Source: CAWGOF01 sp963824225 (GTDB lineage: Bacteria > Acidobacteriota > Polarisedimenticolia > Polarisedimenticolales > Polarisedimenticolaceae). Taken from it: a DNA stretch of 64,000 bases. The notes under the pieces are model-generated. The model saw nothing but the letters and a program-made list of their open reading frames with translations, was not told the DNA's origin and did no database searches. This document shows, in pieces, positions 1 through 8,798 of the stretch (positions are counted from its first letter, which is position 1; each line of letters opens with the position of its first letter). The translations under genes and the position numbers were made by a program. The stretch covers positions 1,612,001 to 1,676,000 of the forward strand of contig CAWGOF010000003.1 in assembly GCA_963824225.1 (NCBI GenBank), written 5' to 3'.

Positions 1-1
1 T

Positions 2-98
2 GCCCAACTATGCGGTCAACGCGACGCACTCCCGTGTGACGCGGTTTGCGGAGCAACCCACTCGCCACGGCGCGCGCCCGTTACCGCGAGCGTTAGAT
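2..98 (+). repeat. attC recombination site of an integron gene cassette
   Basis: The 97 bp show the full attC architecture. The R'' core GCCCAAC is at 2-8, followed by a 5-base spacer, L'' GGTCAACG at 14-21, a 57-base variable centre, L' CGTTACC at 79-85, a 6-base spacer, and the R' core GTTAGAT at 92-98. L'' is the reverse complement of L' with one extra C, the extrahelical base that fixes attC polarity. The polarity is plus, matching the next genes. Cassette 1 would begin at the TTAGAT after the cut in R'. No integrase gene is in the window. Confidence 0.85.
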
Positions 99-117
99 TG
101 CTGGAACAGCCCAAGAC

Positions 118-639
118 ATGGACGAGGGCAGTAGGATTACACTGAGGGGAAGGATCACGGAGAAGGACTATGTCCGGGCCCAGTGGCTCCACCTTCGCCC
201 CCGCCCGGTCCTGGCGGCTCTCGGGATTGTGATTGCGGCGGCAGCGATTTGCCTCTCCGCCTGGCAGATCTACTCGTGGGGGACTGGCGAGTTGGAGGCT
301 GCCGATGCCGCGAAGCTACCAACGATCGTGTCCATCTTGGCCGGCTACTTCGCCATCATCGTGCCCTGGCGCTTTCGGAAATCCTTCCGGACGGCACGAG
401 CGCTTCACGAGCCGCTTGAAATGGAGATCACCGATAGCGGGCTCTTCGGGTACTCGCAGTATGGTGAGGCACGGCTTCCGTGGAAACTGTTCTACAGGTT
501 CAAGGAGAACCATCACGTGTTCCTCGTCTACCAGTCCGATGCCTTGCTGCACATCATTCCCAAACGGCTTCTCGAGGGACCGAAGGCTGTCGAAGCGGTC
601 CGGGGAATTCTGAAGCGTGAGATTCGGCCAGCAATCTAA
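118..639 (+). CDS. YcxB-like two-helix membrane protein, integron cassette gene
   Basis: This 173-residue protein has two hydrophobic helices (about residues 32-53 and 67-86). A soluble C-terminal part follows, where YcxB-like proteins carry their domain (motifs near 97-112, LEMEITDSGLFGYSQYGEAR, and the WKLFYRFKENHHVFLVY stretch). The function of the family is unknown; it is an inner-membrane protein. The stop codon TAA lies inside the attC core ATCTAAC at 634-640, as is usual for cassette genes. That core is the exact reverse complement of the GTTAGAT at which the cassette begins. The base composition is clearly lower in GC than the chromosome to the right. I see no strong ribosome binding site before the ATG, so expression may depend on an upstream cassette promoter outside the window. 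Confidence 0.7.
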   Translation: MDEGSRITLRGRITEKDYVRAQWLHLRPRPVLAALGIVIAAAAICLSAWQIYSWGTGELEAADAAKLPTIVSILAGYFAIIVPWRFRKSFRTARALHEPLEMEITDSGLFGYSQYGEARLPWKLFYRFKENHHVFLVYQSDALLHIIPKRLLEGPKAVEAVRGILKREIRPAI

Positions 640-665
640 CCGGTGCGTGAACCTGCACGTTAGGC
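634..665 (+). repeat. Collapsed attC-like junction between cassettes 1 and 2
   Basis: ATCTAAC (634-640) fits the R'' consensus and GTTAGGC (659-665) fits R'. Only 18 bases separate them, exactly a 5-base spacer, one 7-base L-like block and a 6-base spacer. A normal attC needs two L blocks and is at least about 55 bp long. The site therefore looks like an attC that lost its centre and one arm. It is probably a poor integrase substrate; this is inferred from the sequence. Confidence 0.5.
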
Positions 666-741
666 GGCACGGCCGGCTCGGCAGTGCCATCGTGCGTGTT
701 TGGCGTTGGAAGCCTTCGTGGCATGGGGCAAGGAGAACAAG

Positions 742-1152
742 ATGCCAGACGTCGTTCCGTTTTTGACCTATGAGGACGGCATTGCCGCCCTAGAATGGCT
801 GGCCGAAGTGTTTGGATTCACCGAGACAGCTCGCTTCACGTCTTCCGATGGGAGGCTTTCTCACGGGGAAATGTCGATTGGGGATGGACTAGTCATGTTG
901 GCCAGCCCGTCGCCGGACTATGAAGGCCCCAAGCGACATCGCGACAACTGCGAGATTGCCGCCTCATGGTCCGCGCTCCCATGGATCATTGATGGTGTTC
1001 TCGTCTATGTCGAGGACGTCGATGAGCACTACGCTCGGGCTAGGGCCGCAGGAGCCGTTATCTTGTCTGAACCGGAGGATGGGCCGCCAGCGCGGCGATA
1101 TCGCGTTGAGGATCTAGAAGGACATCGATGGATGTTCATGGCACGAAACTAG
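742..1152 (+). CDS. VOC-family (glyoxalase/bleomycin-resistance fold) protein, cassette 2
   Basis: The 136-residue product has the paired beta-alpha-beta-beta-beta layout of the vicinal oxygen chelate superfamily. Typical motifs are FLTYEDGIAALEWL with FGF after it, the DGLVMLASPS strand, VYVEDVDEHYARARAAGA, and a final EDLEGHRWMF carrying the metal-ligand glutamate. This subgroup is usually annotated as glyoxalase or bleomycin-resistance-like, and the substrate cannot be read from sequence. I chose the ATG at 742 because AAGGAGAACAAG directly precedes it; an in-frame start at 700 has no such site. The gene lies in the cassette that starts at 659, and its 3' side is cut off from its own recombination core by an insertion sequence. 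A paralogue lies at 3587-4033. Confidence 0.85.
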   Translation: MPDVVPFLTYEDGIAALEWLAEVFGFTETARFTSSDGRLSHGEMSIGDGLVMLASPSPDYEGPKRHRDNCEIAASWSALPWIIDGVLVYVEDVDEHYARARAAGAVILSEPEDGPPARRYRVEDLEGHRWMFMARN

Positions 1153-1162
1153 TCCACGGCAG

Positions 1163-2364
1163 GCTCAATCGGTCAATGCAACGCTTCAGTAAAGACCTCG
1201 AGAGGAGTTTTGAATCCAAGCGTCCTCCGGGGTCGGGTGTTCAGCTCGCGGGCTGTGTTGTTTAGGTTGGCCTGAGACCAGCCGTCAAGTCGAACACCCT
1301 TTGGAAAGTACTGTCGTAGCAAGCGATTGGTATTCTCGTTGGTTCCACGTTGCCAGGGACTCTGCGGATCGCAAAAGTAGATATCTAGGTTTGCATCGAC
1401 GCTCAGCTGGACATGCTGAGCGAGTTCAGTGCCGCGATCCCACGTGAGACTGTTGGTGAGTTCGTCGGGAAGCCGTCGAATCTGTCGCGCGAGAGCCTTC
1501 CGGACGGTCGCTGCATCTTTTCGAGGCACCTTGACCAGAACCGTGTACCGCGAGGTGCGCTCGACGAGCGTTGCGATGTGCGTGTTGTGCGCTCCGATCA
1601 GGAGATCGCCTTCCCAGTGTCCTGGAACGGCACGATCTTCGACCTCCGGTGGACGGTCCCGAATCGAGATTGAGTCGAGGATCTGGCCCTGCCGCGACGG
1701 TTGGCGGCGCGCCGATTGCCGAAAGCGCCGCTTCGTTCGAAGGTGCGCGATGAGTTCACGCTTGAGGACGCCCCGGGCCTGGATGAACAGCGAGCGGTAG
1801 ATGGCCTCATGGGAAATGTTCATGTCGGCGTCGCCGGGGTGGCGACGTCGAAGCCACCCGGCAATCTGCTCCGGAGACCAGTTTAGACCCAGCTTTGACG
1901 CGACCAGGCGACGAAGGCGCCGGTGCTTCGCCAGTTTGCAGGCTTTGGGGCGAAGAGCACCCTTCCACGCGCGCTCATCGGCTTTCATTGCGCGATAGCG
2001 ACTACGCCCGCCGTGACGAGCAACTTCCCTGCTGATCGTGCTCGGAGCACGGTCGAGGTCTCGCGCAATCGCCCGGACGCTCGTTCCCACTGCGAGGCCT
2101 CGAGATATCGACTCCCGCTCTCCGAGGCTCAGGACTCGTTCGCTCCGAGCTCGCTTCCTCGGTTCGATGCCGCCGCTTGCGAGAAGAGGTCCGAATACAG
2201 ATCCCGGTTTCCGTTCAAGGGCGATCGCGATGTCGGTGATTCTGTCGCCGCGCTTCCAGCGACGCCAGAGATCCTCGCGCTCTTCGTCGGAATAAGCTCT
2301 TCTCGCTCGTGGCACAGTGCTCTCTCCTTCTCCTGTCGGAGTATGTTGCACTGACCACTTGAGC
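1163..2364 (-). mobile_element. IS30-family insertion sequence
   Basis: The element is about 1.2 kb and holds one transposase gene. Its ends are imperfect 20-bp inverted repeats: GCTCAATCGGTCAATGCAAC at 1163-1182, and at 2345-2364 the complement of GCTCAAGTGGTCAGTGCAAC, with 17 of 20 positions matching. The transposase stop codon lies inside the left repeat. No clear 2-4 bp target duplication is visible (CAG to the left, GTA to the right), so the outer limit may be off by a few bases or the duplication has decayed. It sits between the VOC gene and the 3' core of its cassette. Confidence 0.8.
1173..2315 (-). CDS. IS30-family transposase
   Basis: This DDE transposase of 380 residues catalyses cut and strand transfer of its own element. 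An N-terminal helix-turn-helix pair is seen at about residues 8-45 and 62-100 (RAIARDLDRAPSTISREVAR). The integrase core carries the triad D237 (GHWEGDLLIG), D293 (LTWDRGTE) and E327 (QRGTNENTNRLLRQYFPKG), all in standard IS30 contexts. The length is slightly above the usual 320-380, and the reading frame is intact. I start it at the GTG at 2315, which follows AGGAGAAGGAGAG. A longer in-frame GTG at 2372 would lie outside the terminal inverted repeat and is unlikely. The gene is probably active or only recently silenced. Confidence 0.92.
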   Translation of the reverse strand: MPRARRAYSDEEREDLWRRWKRGDRITDIAIALERKPGSVFGPLLASGGIEPRKRARSERVLSLGERESISRGLAVGTSVRAIARDLDRAPSTISREVARHGGRSRYRAMKADERAWKGALRPKACKLAKHRRLRRLVASKLGLNWSPEQIAGWLRRRHPGDADMNISHEAIYRSLFIQARGVLKRELIAHLRTKRRFRQSARRQPSRQGQILDSISIRDRPPEVEDRAVPGHWEGDLLIGAHNTHIATLVERTSRYTVLVKVPRKDAATVRKALARQIRRLPDELTNSLTWDRGTELAQHVQLSVDANLDIYFCDPQSPWQRGTNENTNRLLRQYFPKGVRLDGWSQANLNNTARELNTRPRRTLGFKTPLEVFTEALH

Positions 2365-2406
2365 GTACCCACACGCTATTCAGAATCGCAACGGGAGTGG
2401 AACGCG

Positions 2407-2418
2407 GTGCCGCCTAAC
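2407..2418 (+). repeat. 3' core of cassette 2, inverted copy of 659-670
   Basis: GTGCCGCCTAAC is the exact reverse complement of GTTAGGCGGCAC at 659-670. The last seven bases, GCCTAAC at 2412-2418, fit the R'' consensus and match the GTTAGGC with which cassette 2 starts, as expected for the two ends of one cassette. No L'' / L' / R' set follows within 150 bp, so the attC itself is incomplete and runs straight into the next gene. Confidence 0.5.
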
Positions 2419-2441
2419 AAAGGATGACCCGGAAGAAAGCG

Positions 2442-2969
2442 ATGAACAACCAACTTACCTGCCTAGCGATCGCGAGCATCATTAGCTGGTGTGGCGTGTC
2501 CTCTGCCGCAGACAGCGGACCCACGGCGTCCTACCGGCTCTCGGACGTTACGTTCGAGTACGAGACGTCTGGCGGGTATGGAGCAGGCGGGGGCAGCCTA
2601 GTGCGGGTGAGTGGGTCCGGTGAGGGCTCCCGCCAGACGACCTCACCGTACGAAAAGGAGCCCGCAATACAGCGTTTCAAAGCGAAGCCCGAGAGGATTC
2701 TTGAACTCCTGAACCTCTGTTACCAGCAGTACTTCTTCGATCTTCGCCCTGTCTATGGTGGCGGCCATAGCGTGCGGCTCGGGCCAAACGGTGACGTTCA
2801 AGTGCTGGAAACGATATTTGCCGACTCGGGCAGCAGATCGGTGACCGTTCGCATCGGTCCTTACATCAAGTCTGTGGGGTACAGCTCAGCTCCTGGGCCA
2901 CTTCCGCCGGTTGTGACCACTCTTGCCAGGGAGATCGAGAGCATGGTCGTGGATGAGGACCCGAAATGA
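2442..2969 (+). CDS. Secreted protein of unknown function
   Basis: The product has about 175 residues and a Sec signal peptide (hydrophobic stretch LAIASIISWCGVSSAA), so it should be exported to the periplasm. The mature part has no motif I recognise. It contains a glycine-rich loop (GGYGAGGGSLVRVSG), a QRFKAKPERILELLNLCYQ helix and a beta-rich end. The ATG at 2442 follows GGAAG at a good distance. An in-frame ATG at 2424 would give six extra residues. The gene begins 24 bases after the incomplete cassette core at 2418, and its GC is low like the cassettes, so it may be a further captured gene. No partner gene helps to assign a role. Confidence 0.6.
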   Translation: MNNQLTCLAIASIISWCGVSSAADSGPTASYRLSDVTFEYETSGGYGAGGGSLVRVSGSGEGSRQTTSPYEKEPAIQRFKAKPERILELLNLCYQQYFFDLRPVYGGGHSVRLGPNGDVQVLETIFADSGSRSVTVRIGPYIKSVGYSSAPGPLPPVVTTLAREIESMVVDEDPK

Positions 2970-3117
2970 AGGCAGAGGCTGAACGGTCGGGGAGATAGGT
3001 GACAGTTCAGTCCTGGGTGACACTTGCTTGCGAACCCAGCGGCCCTTGTGATCCTCGATCGCGAGCTTGCGCTCGTCCATCCTTCCGAACCAACTGAAAA
3101 CGACTGAGGAGGAAGCC

Positions 3118-3567
3118 ATGTCCGAAGCGCAGGGGACGACGACTCCGGGTAGGCCGTGGCATTTGTGGTTGATCGGGATTATCGGAGGCCTGTGGAGTTC
3201 GATCGGTGTGATTTCCTTCATGCTCACTCAGATGAACGTCGAAGCTGTCATGAGCCGGTTTCCTCCGCAGCAACGCGAGTACTTCGAATCGTTCCCGTTG
3301 TGGGCCGTTGCGTTCTGGGCGATCGGCGTGTTCGGTGGCGTGATCGGGTGCCTCCTGTTGCTTCTCAAGAACCGCCTCGCGTTTCATGTCTTGCTCGCCT
3401 CAGTGATCGGGGCGATCGTTTCCAATCTCGGCGGCTTGTTTCTTCTTGGCGGGATGGAGGTGATGGGCGGAACGAGTGCGTTGGGTTTCACCGTATTCCC
3501 CATTATCTTCGCCGCATTCCTGGCGTATTACGCTCGTGCGATGAGCAAGAAGGGCGTGCTCAGCTAG
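3118..3567 (+). CDS. Small four-helix integral membrane protein
   Basis: This 149-residue protein has four predicted transmembrane helices (about residues 14-33, 56-76, 84-108 and 118-138). It belongs to a family of short membrane proteins seen in many proteobacteria and sometimes labelled sugar transporter without evidence. Typical are the WHLWLIGIIGGLWS start and the short loop MSRFPPQQREYFESFP between helices 1 and 2. The function is unknown. AGGAGGAAGCC just before the ATG at 3118 fixes the start; a longer frame from 3067 lacks such a signal. It sits 19 bases before the VOC gene at 3587 and may be co-transcribed with it. GC is still lower than in the chromosome to the right. Confidence 0.7.
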   Translation: MSEAQGTTTPGRPWHLWLIGIIGGLWSSIGVISFMLTQMNVEAVMSRFPPQQREYFESFPLWAVAFWAIGVFGGVIGCLLLLLKNRLAFHVLLASVIGAIVSNLGGLFLLGGMEVMGGTSALGFTVFPIIFAAFLAYYARAMSKKGVLS

Positions 3568-3586
3568 CTCGATCGGTGCTCCAACG

Positions 3587-4033
3587 ATGTTGTGGAAAGC
3601 GCCGGGGCTCGTCCCCTCCCTCGCCTTCAAGGATGTGCCGAACGCCGTGCTGTGGCTGAGTCGCGCGTTCGGGTTCCGAGAGAGGTCAGAAGCTCGACTC
3701 TCCTGGCCGGGCGGTTGTCGGACATGGATCGAGCTCGGGGACGTCCTCATCAACCTCACGACCGAGGGCGGGCACGAGCTGCGGAGCCCAGAGAGCGTTG
3801 GCGGTGTCAGCGTGGGGCTGAAGGTGTACGTCGACGACGTCGACGAGCACTTCCGACAAGCGAAAGCCGCCGGCGCGACGATCCTCTCCGAGCCCGAGGA
3901 CGGTTTCTGGGGTGGACGGATCTACCGCGCGCGGGACCTCGAAGGCCATCGCTGGGAGTTCGCGCAGCGCGGCCGAGACCTCGACGCGACGGAATGGCGT
4001 CTTCCCCCGGGTGTCCTCAGGGGCACGGAGTAG
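3587..4033 (+). CDS. VOC-family (glyoxalase/bleomycin-resistance fold) protein
   Basis: This 148-residue single-domain vicinal oxygen chelate protein opens with LVPSLAFKDVPNAVLWLSRA and FGF. It continues with ELGDVLINLTTEGG and VYVDDVDEHFRQAKAAGATI, and ends on the ARDLEGHRWEFAQ strand that carries the conserved glutamate. Most of the family dimerise and bind a divalent metal; substrates range from methylglyoxal adducts to antibiotics and cannot be told here. It is paralogous to the cassette protein at 742-1152, sharing the ILSEPEDG turn and the DLEGHRW end. It carries a 17-residue C-terminal extension and has higher GC. It follows a small membrane protein at 19 bases and converges with the gene at 4051. 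Confidence 0.85.
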   Translation: MLWKAPGLVPSLAFKDVPNAVLWLSRAFGFRERSEARLSWPGGCRTWIELGDVLINLTTEGGHELRSPESVGGVSVGLKVYVDDVDEHFRQAKAAGATILSEPEDGFWGGRIYRARDLEGHRWEFAQRGRDLDATEWRLPPGVLRGTE

Positions 4034-4050
4034 TTCGCGATCCCCTGACC

Positions 4051-4653
4051 TCAGTCGTCGCCGCCCGCGCCGCGGAACCGGTCGTCCTCGTCGGCGAACA
4101 GCACGTTGAAGCTCGTCAGCGTGCCGTAGCAGCCGGTGATGTAACTCTGCAGCTTGAGCTTCACGTCGGCCGGAACCTCCGTCGAATTGACTTGCTGCTC
4201 GAGCACGCGCAGCCGATTGCGCAGCATCACGACCTTGTGGAAGAACGCGTCGATCGGCCAGGCCTTGTCCTGCACGCCGGCCCGCCCGGGCTTGAGCACG
4301 AGCTGGCCGCCGCGCCACTTGTCGGCCAACGCGACCGGCGTCAGGCCGGTCTCCTCGCGAATCACTCGCCTGAGAACGCGCTCGAACGTTTCGCCGTCCA
4401 AGTCGACCTCCTCTCCGGGGACCCATTCTGGCGCAGCTTCGGTGTACGGCGCCTCGACCTCGGCGCGGCTCGCCGGGGTCGGCAGACGTCCTCCGCCCGC
4501 GCGGAAGTTGTGCTGGCTCCCGCACGTGTCGCAGTAGACGCGCACGACGCCGGTGTCGGGCGCGACCGCCACGACCGTGTGGCGACGCGGCATCTTGCAC
4601 GCCCGACAGTAGTCGTCGATCGAGTGGCCGACACGGGGCAGGGAGACATTCAC
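4051..4653 (-). CDS. Zinc-ribbon protein of unknown function
   Basis: The product has 200 residues. Two CxxC pairs at the N-terminus (YCRACK near residue 15 and YCDTCG near 40, with HTVVAV between) look like a zinc ribbon. The middle is acidic, and the C-terminal half is helical (VLRRVIREETGLTPVALADK, then FFHKVVMLRNRLRVLEQQV, which could form a coiled coil). I do not recognise the C-terminal part. The protein has no signal peptide or membrane segment and is probably cytoplasmic. Its GTG start at 4653 lies inside a long perfect hairpin, and no ribosome binding site is visible apart from it. It lies downstream of two secreted-protein genes on the same strand. Confidence 0.65.
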   Translation of the reverse strand: MNVSLPRVGHSIDDYCRACKMPRRHTVVAVAPDTGVVRVYCDTCGSQHNFRAGGGRLPTPASRAEVEAPYTEAAPEWVPGEEVDLDGETFERVLRRVIREETGLTPVALADKWRGGQLVLKPGRAGVQDKAWPIDAFFHKVVMLRNRLRVLEQQVNSTEVPADVKLKLQSYITGCYGTLTSFNVLFADEDDRFRGAGGDD

Positions 4654-4679
4654 GGGGCGGTCATTATGACCGCCCCGTG
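4651..4679 (-). terminator. Perfect 14-bp hairpin over the start of the zinc-ribbon gene
   Basis: CACGGGGCGGTCAT (4651-4664) and its exact complement (4666-4679) are separated by one base, so the RNA would form a very GC-rich stem with a short loop. It lies 35 bases after the stop of the gene at 4714-5196, on the same strand, and could end that transcript. There is no U-tract. The stem also contains the GTG start of the next gene, so a role in translational control or as an operator is equally possible. Confidence 0.5.
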
Positions 4680-4713
4680 CCTCGAGAGCGAGGGTTTCGG
4701 AGAGTGGTTGGGG

Positions 4714-5196
4714 TCAGTGACGGGAGCCGGGATCGTCGTCGTAGTACCGGTCGCCGTCGTAGTACCGCTCGGTGTCGTCGTCTTCGTAGTAGCGGTTCCG
4801 CTCCTGCGCGAAGTAACGCTCGTAGTCGTAGTTATCGCCGAACACGACGTTGAACGCCAGGTGCGGAAGCGGGGTCCCCGGGCGCACGAACAGGCGGCCG
4901 CGGCAGTAGTTGTACGGCCGGTAGACCACGCGATGGTTCACCACGACCGGCAGGTTGTAGTTCGCGTGGTAGTGGTGGTGCGGCCGGTAGTACACACGAC
5001 CGGCGTAGAACGGCTCGAACGGTCCGGGGTGACGGAACGAGATCGTCGTCGGCACGAGTACGCTCGGGCGGATCACGACCCGCACGCGCGGGTCGGGGTC
5101 CCGGTGCTTCGCCTCGACCGCGGGTCCGAGAATCCCGACCGCACCGACGAGCAGGGTGCCTACCGAGATGTTGCGGAGCGCCGTTCTGATGTTCAT
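4714..5196 (-). CDS. Small secreted protein, tandem paralogue 1, tyrosine/aspartate-rich tail
   Basis: The 160-residue product has a signal peptide (ISVGTLLVGAVGILGPAVEA) and is exported. The mature part is basic and rich in Tyr and His (YYRPHHHYHANYNLPVVVN). It is followed by RPYNYCRGRLFVRPGTPLPH and a tail of RYYDGD-type repeats, Asp/Tyr rich, ending at residue 160. The function is unknown; the His and Asp clusters could bind metal ions. The ATG at 5196 follows AAAGGAGAGG. The neighbouring gene at 5369-5794 encodes a paralogue with the same leader, core and 5' region, but without the Asp/Tyr tail, so the pair arose by tandem duplication. Confidence 0.7.
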   Translation of the reverse strand: MNIRTALRNISVGTLLVGAVGILGPAVEAKHRDPDPRVRVVIRPSVLVPTTISFRHPGPFEPFYAGRVYYRPHHHYHANYNLPVVVNHRVVYRPYNYCRGRLFVRPGTPLPHLAFNVVFGDNYDYERYFAQERNRYYEDDDTERYYDGDRYYDDDPGSRH

Positions 5197-5368
5197 GACT
5201 CACCTCTCCTTTCGACACCCCGTAGTAGTGCGAGAGGCGGGCCAACTCGGATCGACGAGAATTTCCCGAGAATGGAGCGCTTTCTTACGCGGTGCGGCGA
5301 ACCCCGGCAAACCTTACCTTCGAGGATCCACCGCACCGATGTGAACGGGCCGTGTCGGTGCTCGGTCG

Positions 5369-5794
5369 TCAGTAGCCCGAGTCGTAGTGAACGGAGCCGT
5401 AGGGGTTGTCGCCGAACACGAAGTCGAACGCGAGATGCGGGCGTGGCGCCGAGGCGCGAACGAACAGGTGCCCACCGCAGTAGTCGTACGGCCGATCGAC
5501 CACGTAGCCGTTCACGACGACCGGTAGGGTGTAGGTCCGGTGGTAGTGGTGGTGCGGGGCGTAGTACGCACGACCGGAATAGAACCGAGCATAGGGTCCC
5601 GGGCTGCGATACACGATCGTCTGCGGCACGACCACGTTCTGGCGGACGATGACCCGCCCATGATGGCGCTGCCCGTGGCCGTGATGGCGCGGATGCCAGC
5701 GGGGCTTCGCCTCGGCCGCCGGTCCGAGCAGTCCGATCGCGCCGACGAGCAGGCTGAGGACCGAGATCTTGCGGAGCGTCGTCCGAATGTTCAT
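5369..5794 (-). CDS. Small secreted protein, tandem paralogue 2
   Basis: This 141-residue exported protein has a signal peptide (ISVLSLLVGAIGLLGPAAEA), then a His/Arg-rich segment (HPRHHGHGQRHHGR). The same core as its downstream paralogue follows: VVVPQTIVYRSPGPYARFYS, YAPHHHYHRTYTLPVVVN and RPYDYCGGHLFVR. The protein ends soon after FVFGDNPYG. I place the start at the ATG at 5794 because AAAGGAGAGG precedes it; the open frame extends upstream to 5941 without a ribosome binding site. The sequence before both starts is also conserved (a GTGCGAGAGGCGGGCCAA block), so the promoter was probably duplicated with the gene. Function unknown. Confidence 0.7.
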   Translation of the reverse strand: MNIRTTLRKISVLSLLVGAIGLLGPAAEAKPRWHPRHHGHGQRHHGRVIVRQNVVVPQTIVYRSPGPYARFYSGRAYYAPHHHYHRTYTLPVVVNGYVVDRPYDYCGGHLFVRASAPRPHLAFDFVFGDNPYGSVHYDSGY

Positions 5795-5903
5795 GGTTTG
5801 CCTCTCCTTTCGACCGACGTTCCGTGGTGCGAGAGGCGGGCCAAGCGCGGTCGGGCCGGATTCGCCCGGAAACACGAGCGGCGGCGCGGGAGATGCGGCG
5901 ATA

Positions 5904-7781
<1,878 letters not shown>

Positions 7782-7785
<4 letters not shown>

Positions 7786-8735
7786 GCTTCGGCTCCGCTC
7801 GCGCTCGCCCGCTCGGCGTGCGCTCGCTGGGCCCACGGCCCGAGCCGCGCGATCCATTCCTGACGCGCGGCGGAGAGCGCGGTGACGAGCGCCGGCACGC
7901 CGAGGATCGTCGCCGGCAGGAGCGCGGCCGAGGCCAGCACGTGGGTTGCCGCGGGCCGGCGCTCGCTCGTCCTCGATACGAGGCTCGCGCCGATCCGCAC
8001 GTAGTGCTGCCCCACGACGCGGTACACGTCGGCCACGAGCGCGCCGAGGCCCGGCACCTCGCCTCCGATCGCGCACGTGCCGCGGCGAATGCTGTCGAGG
8101 AACTCGTGCTTCGTGGCGCCGGGGGCGGTCGTATACACACGGGCGATCCGCGACGGCGTGTGCGCGTCGCTGCCCCCGATCCGCACGGGCCCCGGGGCGG
8201 GGGCGTAGCGTCGCACGAGCGACTCGACGATCCGCCGATGGCTCCGCGGGCTCGTGCTGTTGCACAGCTCGATCGCCGGGACGAGCGGAACGAGCGCCGC
8301 GAGCCAGCGTTCCGCCGAGCGGATCGAGCGGAAGCTCTGGAACGGGTGGTTCAGGGCGAAGAGCCGCCCGCGCGCGGTGAGCTCCGCGAGCAGCTCGAAC
8401 GCGTTCGGTCGCAGGCGGACGATCTCCCCGTGGAGCCGCTCGTCGACGTCGAACACGTTGACGTGGATCCACCCCGCGCCGTCGGGGAGCCGGGCTTCGA
8501 CCTCCTCGCCCACGATGACCCGCGGCTCCTCGTCCGGATGCGCGTCGAGGAAGCTTCGTGCGCCATCGATCGTGTCGTGGTCCGTGAAGCACACGAAGTC
8601 CATCCCGCGCGCGCGGGCCGTCCGATACGCGACGGGGGGCTCGACGTAGCAGTCCTGGGCCCCGACGACACGCAGGCTGCGCCACCCGGAGAAGCGAGTG
8701 TGAAGGTGCAGGTCGGCGCGGCCCCACGACAGCAA
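7782..8735 (-). CDS. PHP-domain metal-dependent phosphoesterase
   Basis: This 317-residue protein has the four PHP (polymerase and histidinol phosphatase) motifs in order: ADLHLHTRFSG at 7-17, CFTDHDTIDG near 50, EEVEA near 77, FALNHPF near 125, and GGSDAHT near 193. These supply the trinuclear metal site. Family members hydrolyse phosphate mono- or diesters, but the substrate here is unknown. About 90 residues after the PHP core form a hydrophobic, alanine-rich tail (HVLASAALLPATILGVPALV) that may attach it to the membrane. The start is TTG at 8735 after GGAGGGGG. Its stop overlaps the start of the Tes-like gene by four bases (GTGA), so the two are translated together and probably act on the same lipid. 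Confidence 0.85.
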
Positions 8736-8798
8736 GCTCGCCCCCTCCAGTTCGTCAAACGGCTTCAGTCTACACGCTCGGGCCTATAATCCGAGAAC

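Noticed and set aside
1160..2367. Target-site duplication of the IS30 element
   Set aside because: CAG to the left and GTA to the right do not match, and no other 2-4 bp repeat is convincing.
2412..2560. A complete attC site after the cassette 2 core
   Set aside because: GCCTAAC at 2412 is present, but no matching L blocks and no GTTRRRY core follow within 150 bp; GTTACGT near 2548 does not fit.
3592..5652. A 686-codon open frame on the plus strand
   Set aside because: It runs through the VOC gene in another frame and antisense to three better-supported genes. Its translation is Arg/Pro/Ala-rich without motifs, which is usual for shadow frames in high-GC DNA.
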